Assembly (NCBI RefSeq): GCF_030272615.1
Contig: NC_081412.1
Span: 546,604,202-546,668,201, forward strand
Direction of reading: 5' to 3'
Length of the DNA: 64,000 bases
Source: Cryptomeria japonica
Lineage: Eukaryota; Streptophyta; Pinopsida; Cupressales; Cupressaceae
The notes under the pieces: generated by a model
Told to the model about the DNA's origin: nothing
Database searches by the model: none
What the model saw: only the letters and a program-made list of their open reading frames with translations
Program-made: the position numbers and the translations under genes
Shown: one piece after another, positions 58,738 through 64,000 of the stretch
Numbering within the stretch: the first letter of the stretch is position 1
Layout of the letters: each line of letters opens with the position of its first letter

Positions 58738-59490
58738 AGCGGGAGTATAAGCGTACGCTCATACTTTCGGTAAAGTACAAGGAAACAACATTGAAAAACT
58801 TTCACCACGTCAAGGAGGCAAGATACACCAAGCCCCTAGTGGACTAAGGATCTTACGACTTTGATTGACAAAGTAAAAGGGAAGATCACGAGGGAGAACC
58901 ATGACTATCAGTAGTAAGGTTCCCTCACTATGAGTCATGCAAGAAAGATATCAAAAAATTTCAAGGCAAAGCTAAATTTGTCAAGAAATTTTGAAGTATC
59001 TTGAAAAGATATGAACAGGATGTATGCCCCCCTATGTTAAAGCGATCGCACATGCCTCACTCGGGGTGATTGCTTTAAGGTAGTGATACATATAAGAAAT
59101 GAGAAAGGAGCACGTTATCACAAGGATTTAGCCCCACCCAAGGATAATAGACACAAAACACAAAGCACAAGGTGACTTCGCTTTCCTCGGGGTCAGTATG
59201 CTGTATGATAATTCATGTATATCATATGTATGTATGCATAATTGTTCTTCATTCCCCAATCAAGGAAGATCACCTAGAAGAAGGGAACACATGTGTCTCT
59301 TGAGTCAACATGAGAGAGACCAAGAGAGATCTCAATGCTTTGCATCGTCTTCAAGTAGACAACACTAAGGACAACAAATAGAAGAATGAGAATAACACAT
59401 AGAAGAAGTAACAAAAGAGATCAAGAGAGGAGGAGAGAGTCTGCTATGTTAATGAAACTAGTCTAGCATGTCATCTACCCCCCGATCTTG
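58738..59490. other. Non-coding gap where pol would be expected
   Basis: No RT, RNase H or integrase motif in any frame. It holds ordinary AT-rich DNA with a purine-rich patch (59400-59450). The absence of pol in only 750 bp is itself the observation. Confidence 0.6.
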
Positions 59491-59949
59491 CTAATCAATA
59501 TTTCGGGAAGGTAGGAAATACACAAGAGGAGGAACATTCAACACAGCAGATGGAGCTATCACAAGATCCAAACAAGGGCTATGTTCATGTTCCAAGCCAT
59601 TTTGTTCTTGTCTAGGAGCTAGGATAAGTGCTTTAGAAAATTCGTTAGATAAATGGTTATCAACATCAACATATTCATATTCACTATCAGAATGAAAAGG
59701 AGTAACATTTTCATCATGCATAACATTTTCATCTATATCATCATCAAGATTTATAAAAATAGGATCTTTAACTCGCATAGGATCAAGACCATCATGCATC
59801 TTATGTTTAGGAGATTTTGGCTCAATTTTCGACTGAGGAGAAAATGGAATAATACTAGCTGAAGGTGTTTTTGGGAATTGCAAAGTTTGAGAAGCAGCTG
59901 CTTGAGCTCTAAGATGACGTTTTCATCGGCGTTCATGTGCAGAACGATT
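59491..59949 (-). pseudogene. C-terminal tail of H gag-protease, after stop codons
   Basis: Open coding continues the upstream frame after two or so stops (59950 and about 59915). It has KIEPKSPKHKMHDGLDPMRV, an acidic stretch (FINLDDDIDENVMHDENV) and a hydrophobic end. It has no recognised domain. It may be a remnant of the region that led to pol in the parent element. Confidence 0.45.
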
Positions 59950-62816
59950 TCATCTAGTCTTAGTAGGAAGTTGAGGAGATTGAGGAGGAGGAATGTTCTC
60001 ATCCTTACCACTTGGGTGTTTAGGTTGTGGTCTTTTAGGTTGAATAATAGGAGAAGAGGAAGGTCTCTTCTCTCCATAAGAGGAAGGAGGAGGAACTGCT
60101 CCATATAAAGGAGGAATATTTGGTTTAGGAAGGAGACCAAGTCCATCATGACGAGGAGGTATAGGTCTACTTTTAGGAAGTTTATTAGATATAGGCATAG
60201 TCACATTCATAGGGATGGGTTGGGAATCTTCTTGCGGAAAGACATTAGTTTTATCTTTCAAAGGAAGAACTTCCTTCTCAAGAATGATGTGAATATCAAG
60301 TTTGGGTGTTCTAGGTTCACTTAGAGATAAGATCATATCTGTTTTCCACTTTTGATAAGATTTGAAAAGATGATCACTTCGCGGTGGAAGAGATTGAAAT
60401 TGTTTAGGCCAAAAATAATCAATAGGAATGCTATAAGTTCTTTTAGCTGGTTTAAAGAGACTATGATTGATAGTAACAATTTCACCATTATGGAGAAATT
60501 TCAAACACTTGTGAATAGGAGAAGCAATAGATTTCATGGAAGATAGCCAAGGATACCCTAGCTTCACACGAAATTGTTCGGATGATGGAATAATAGAAAA
60601 GCTCACATCAAGGGCTTTGTTATGGACCTCAATAGGTAATGTAATAGAACCAATTGCAGGAGAAGAAAATGCATCAAATAGTTTCACAACCACATTTATT
60701 TTGTCATAGATCACTTGATTCAATTGCAAAGTAAAAATAAATTCTTCAGTAATGATATTAACCATACAAGAAGGATCAATAAGCACTCCACGACAAGGTG
60801 TATTCTTGACTTTTGCAACTATATATAAAGGACCATCAGGTGCCCTGATAGTTTCACTGGAATCAAATGTGATGGAAGGTTCTTTAGGGATTTTCTGCTG
60901 CTCTACAAAGTTAATTACATTCGGAGTCATAGACACCAGATCATCAGGTGAGACAGAGGAATCATTAGTATCAATCACATTAGAGGTATGAGAAGGTAAT
61001 GGATCAGTAAAAATCTTAAGATTTTGGTTAGGAGGAGCTACAGATGTGTTGCCTTTATCATTCACACCAGAAACAGAGATAGTATTATTATCAATCAAAT
61101 CTTGAATTTTACCCTTTAAAGCAAAACATTTTTCAGTGTCATGCCCAGGTTGATGATGAAATTGACAAAAAGATTTGTTATCAAAATAGGGTGAATTAAT
61201 ATTTGTAGGATCTATTTGCCTTATAGGAGGGAGAGTAAGCACATTTTGTTCCAATAACTTATTCATAATACTATGCAATGATTCATTCAAAGGAGTAAAC
61301 TTTCTTTCTTTCTTGAAAAACTTAGAAATAGGAGGCACACCTGATGCTGCATTCACATTGTTGTTGATGATGTTTTCATTAAACTTAATGGACTCTCTAT
61401 TCGGTTTAAACTTCCCAAATGGTTGTTGACTACTATCACCCTTATCACTCAGAGCCATAGGATTTGCTTCTTCCATTTGACTCACAGTCAGTTGATAATT
61501 GTGAAGAGTTGCGCACAACTGTTGGAAAGAAGTAAACTCAGAAAACAAAAGTTTTTCTCTAATATCTTTTTGTAAATTAGAAATAAAGATTCTTTGAATA
61601 TCATTGTCAGGTACTAGAAAAGAGATTTGAGCATACAAATGCTTATATCTACCAATGAAATCAGTCACTCTTTCTTTAACACCTTGTTTACAATGCATTA
61701 AATCAATCAAAGTAACTTTAGGACTTATATTGTTTTGAAATTGTTGAATAAAAGCATTGGCAAGTTGTTCGAAAGAAGTAATAGAATAAGAAGGCAACGA
61801 GCAATACCATTGTAGGGCTTTATCTCTTAATGTTCTAGTAAACAGTTTTGCAAGCAACCTTTGGTCATAAGAAAAATCGGTACATATTGTTTGAAAGGTC
61901 TTAACATGTGTTAGAGGATCACCCTTACCATTATAAAGCTCCAAATGCGGAATTTCAACATGTTTAGGGGGGATAGCTCGAACAATGTCAAGAGAAAGTG
62001 GGCTCGCAACATCAAATGTGGGCACACTAAACTTAAATTGATTCATAGAGGCAATTTGTTGCTGTAAAGAACAGACAGTTTGTGCAAGATTGTTAATGGT
62101 CGCTTCAGTCAAAGAGTTCATATTAGATGTGTTAGATTGTGATGGAGGTATTATGTTATTGAAAGAAGGTATTGATTGAGAGTAAGGTGGTGGGACACTA
62201 TGATATTTATTCATAGGAGATGATTGGAAAGGAGGAACACTACAAGGAGGAATGGAATGATTAAACGAATTGCCCCCTTGCATCATGTTCATTTGTGGAG
62301 ATGTAATAGGAACACTCATTGAAGGGATGAATGAAGAAGTCAGATTGAATGAAGGAAGAGGGTTGATTGAAGAAGAAGGATTGCCCCCATGACTGGCGAT
62401 CATAGGCAGAATGTCTTGTATTGAAGTAGTCATTATGTTTGATGTAAAAGTAGGTATACTAGCAATAGGAGTTGTCAAAGGAATAGAATGATTAACTTGA
62501 GTAGGAGGTTGTGTATAACCTAAAGTTTCGGCACAACTCTTCATAGGCATCACATTCGAATCCATAATGTGTGCAATACCACACAAAATATCAATTCCAT
62601 TCTTATCACTTTGAACCATATGTTTTAGACCCTCAATTAATGAAAGAGCTTGACTATCAGGGTATTCTTGAGACATCCATTGTCGAAAATCATGAAATTG
62701 GTTATCCAATTTTGAAAGTTGTTCTACAGAAACCTCATGGAGAGCTTCTTCGTCATCAAGAGGATTAGAGAATTACCCATGTCTTCGTTAAAAAGGCCAT
62801 TCAAATTAGGTTCCAT
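59950..62816 (-). pseudogene. Element H gag-protease polyprotein
   Basis: The likely start is ATG 62816 (MEPNLNGLFNEDMGNS). A frameshift near 62760 separates it from the long open frame 62709-59950 (about 919 codons). Within that: Ser/Pro/Met-rich N-terminus (to about residue 230), the retrotransposon gag domain (HVEIPHLELYNGKGDPLTHV, LRDKALQWYCSLP, RVTDFIGRYKHLYAQI; about 240-410), a Cys-His box CQFHHQPGHDTEKC (about 520), a protease-like segment with GVLIDPSCMVNIITEEF (about 640), then a Pro-rich tail. The protease triad reads Asp-Pro-Ser, not Asp-Ser/Thr-Gly, so activity is doubtful. The long open frame suggests recent activity or selection on gag. Confidence 0.78.
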
Positions 62817-64000
62817 CTCCTCAGTAATTAAACCTTGGAAAGACTTAATTCTAAGGCTTCGTCTAATGAGAATAGTGTAACTAGGGCTTATTGTTGTAAA
62901 AATCATCCACTAAAGAGAGAGAGAAGATTTTGAATTTCAGAGGTAGCAAATTTCAATAAAATCAGCCAATCTCCTAAATTTAAGCTGTTAAATACAATCA
63001 GGACAATCTCCCGAAATTTCGGAAAAAATGTCAGGGACCGTGGCGAACGAAGTGCACACGGTCCTCGCAACTTTTTTCAAAATTTTCAGGGATGAAAGTT
63101 ATGATGATTTTAAAGCTATTCTGAAAAAATTGAGTGATTTTACGATCTATAGATAGGCCAAATTAAAGTTGCAATCTCAAAATTGAACCCTACCAAGATT
63201 GTTGAAAAATGCAAAATTCAAATTTTGAAAAAGAGAGGGAAACTGAAATTTTGAATTTTATGATTTTAGAGGGAATACTGAAAGCAATGCAGGCTTTGAA
63301 ATTTAAAAGTTGACTCAATTTCATGCAAAATTCAAATTTGAAAGTGGAAATCAAAGTTGTAATTAAATACCTAATTTGAAAAGTCACAAATTGTAAAAAT
63401 TTGAATAAAGCACTGAAATTTCGAATGAATGCCAACACACTTTTCAGATTTAGGACTGTAAGGAACACAATTTTGATATGAATTTTAATTTCAACAATTT
63501 TTGAATGATTATAAGCCTTTATCCAAGCAATCACTAGACCAACTTTGACTTTAATTTTGAAAGTGTTAGAATTGATAAAATTAGCCAAAATTCTGGAGTT
63601 TAGCAGAAAAATACAGTAAGATCTAGCTCCCAAAATTTCGGAAAAAATGTCGGGGATGATGGCGCTCAGGGTGCACATGGTCCTCGCAACTTTTTTCCAA
63701 ATTTTCAGGGATGAGAGATATTGTGATTTTATTGTGGAATGCAAAGTTATAGCCGATTTGGAGGTGTTTTGATTAGTGAAATTATCAGTCAAAGGTTGAA
63801 CCAAGAAGGTTTTAAAAATTAGGGTTTTGACACTTAACCACTTAATTTTCAGAATTAAAGCACAAATATGAATTGACAATTTGCAATAGAAGGGTAGATC
63901 TGAAACAAGCATTAACAATTAAACACTTCACAAGCTTAATTACTAAAAAGAAAATTTTAGGGTTTTTATGCAATTAACCTCTGAAATTTGCAAAAGATCA
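62817..64000 (-). other. Leader of element H
   Basis: No supported gene; a frame at 63190-63918 is Ile/Leu/Lys-rich without motifs. Two related blocks about 630 bp apart (around 63005-63110 and 63635-63740) share AATTTCGGAAAAAATGTC, GTGCACA and GGTCCTCGCAACTTTTTTC words. The first contains an inverted repeat GGACCGTG...CACGGTCC. This fits a 5' untranslated leader with a local duplication. Confidence 0.5.

Larger units (their letters stand above)
57492..64000 (-). mobile_element. Element H: gypsy-type element with gag-protease only
   Basis: Minus strand, running off the right edge. 3' LTR 57492-58722, PPT 58723-58737, then only about 750 bp of non-coding DNA before a gag-protease ORF (59491-62816) and a long leader to 64000. 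No RT, RNase H or integrase lies between protease and PPT, so the element cannot move alone. The PPT and LTR start match G (Tat type), a possible enzyme source. Confidence 0.75.

Noticed and set aside
63190-63918. A 242-codon minus-strand frame in the H leader
   Set aside because: Ile/Lys/Leu-rich AT-driven composition, no motif, and upstream of gag where a leader is expected.

Overview
The window is plant nuclear DNA made almost wholly of retrotransposons. I see no intact host gene, rRNA, tRNA or CRISPR array. The families (Ty1/copia, Tat-type Ty3/gypsy with a second RNase H, a plant mobile domain gene) and the deep nesting suggest a very large plant genome. A conifer or other gymnosperm is my guess, but the sequence does not prove it.

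Layout. The simplest reading is one plus-strand Tat-type gypsy element (G) into which nearly everything else was inserted. G protease, RT, RNase H and integrase lie at 30290-34510 and 42265-42745. An antisense plant mobile domain pseudogene follows (43.9-47.2 kb), then a polypurine tract and 3' LTR at 48074-49094. Left of 30290, G is cut by D, a minus-strand LTR element (LTR 29446-30289, ORF1 near 28.3-29.4 kb, ORF2 split between 26742-27854 and 17540-18119). D is cut by copia element C (18120-26736, TSD CATTT), whose 5' LTR holds a solo LTR (24671-25884, TSD GGATA). Further left D ends near 17.54 kb against an unidentified transposon-like gene X (minus strand, 1-1420 and 16034-16381). X is split by NA-1 (1421-16028, TSD CTAAT), which contains NA-2 (4810-about 12054). 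On the right, G integrase is split by NA-3 (34511-42259, TSD GACTT). The G 3' LTR is cut by copia F (49095-52822), F by E (52823-57491), and E by H (57492 to beyond 64000), a gypsy element with gag-protease but no RT or integrase. The right halves of F, E and H should lie past the window.

Most interesting content. NA-1, NA-2, NA-3, and the related D and E, are non-autonomous elements. In place of pol, NA-1 to NA-3 carry ORF1 (a coiled coil plus four CCHC zinc knuckles, like the C-terminal part of a SIRE-type copia gag) and ORF2, about 1,100 codons. ORF2 has a conserved N-terminal domain with an LSRVHG motif, a basic middle, a variable Lys/Glu-rich repeat and a C-terminal coiled coil. I do not recognise the ORF2 family. 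The polypurine tract and LTR start match copia C, and the PBS nearly does, so C-like copia elements probably supply enzymes in trans. LTRs of all these families also carry, near the primer binding site, a G-run flanked by complementary arms whose sequence changes between families while pairing is kept.
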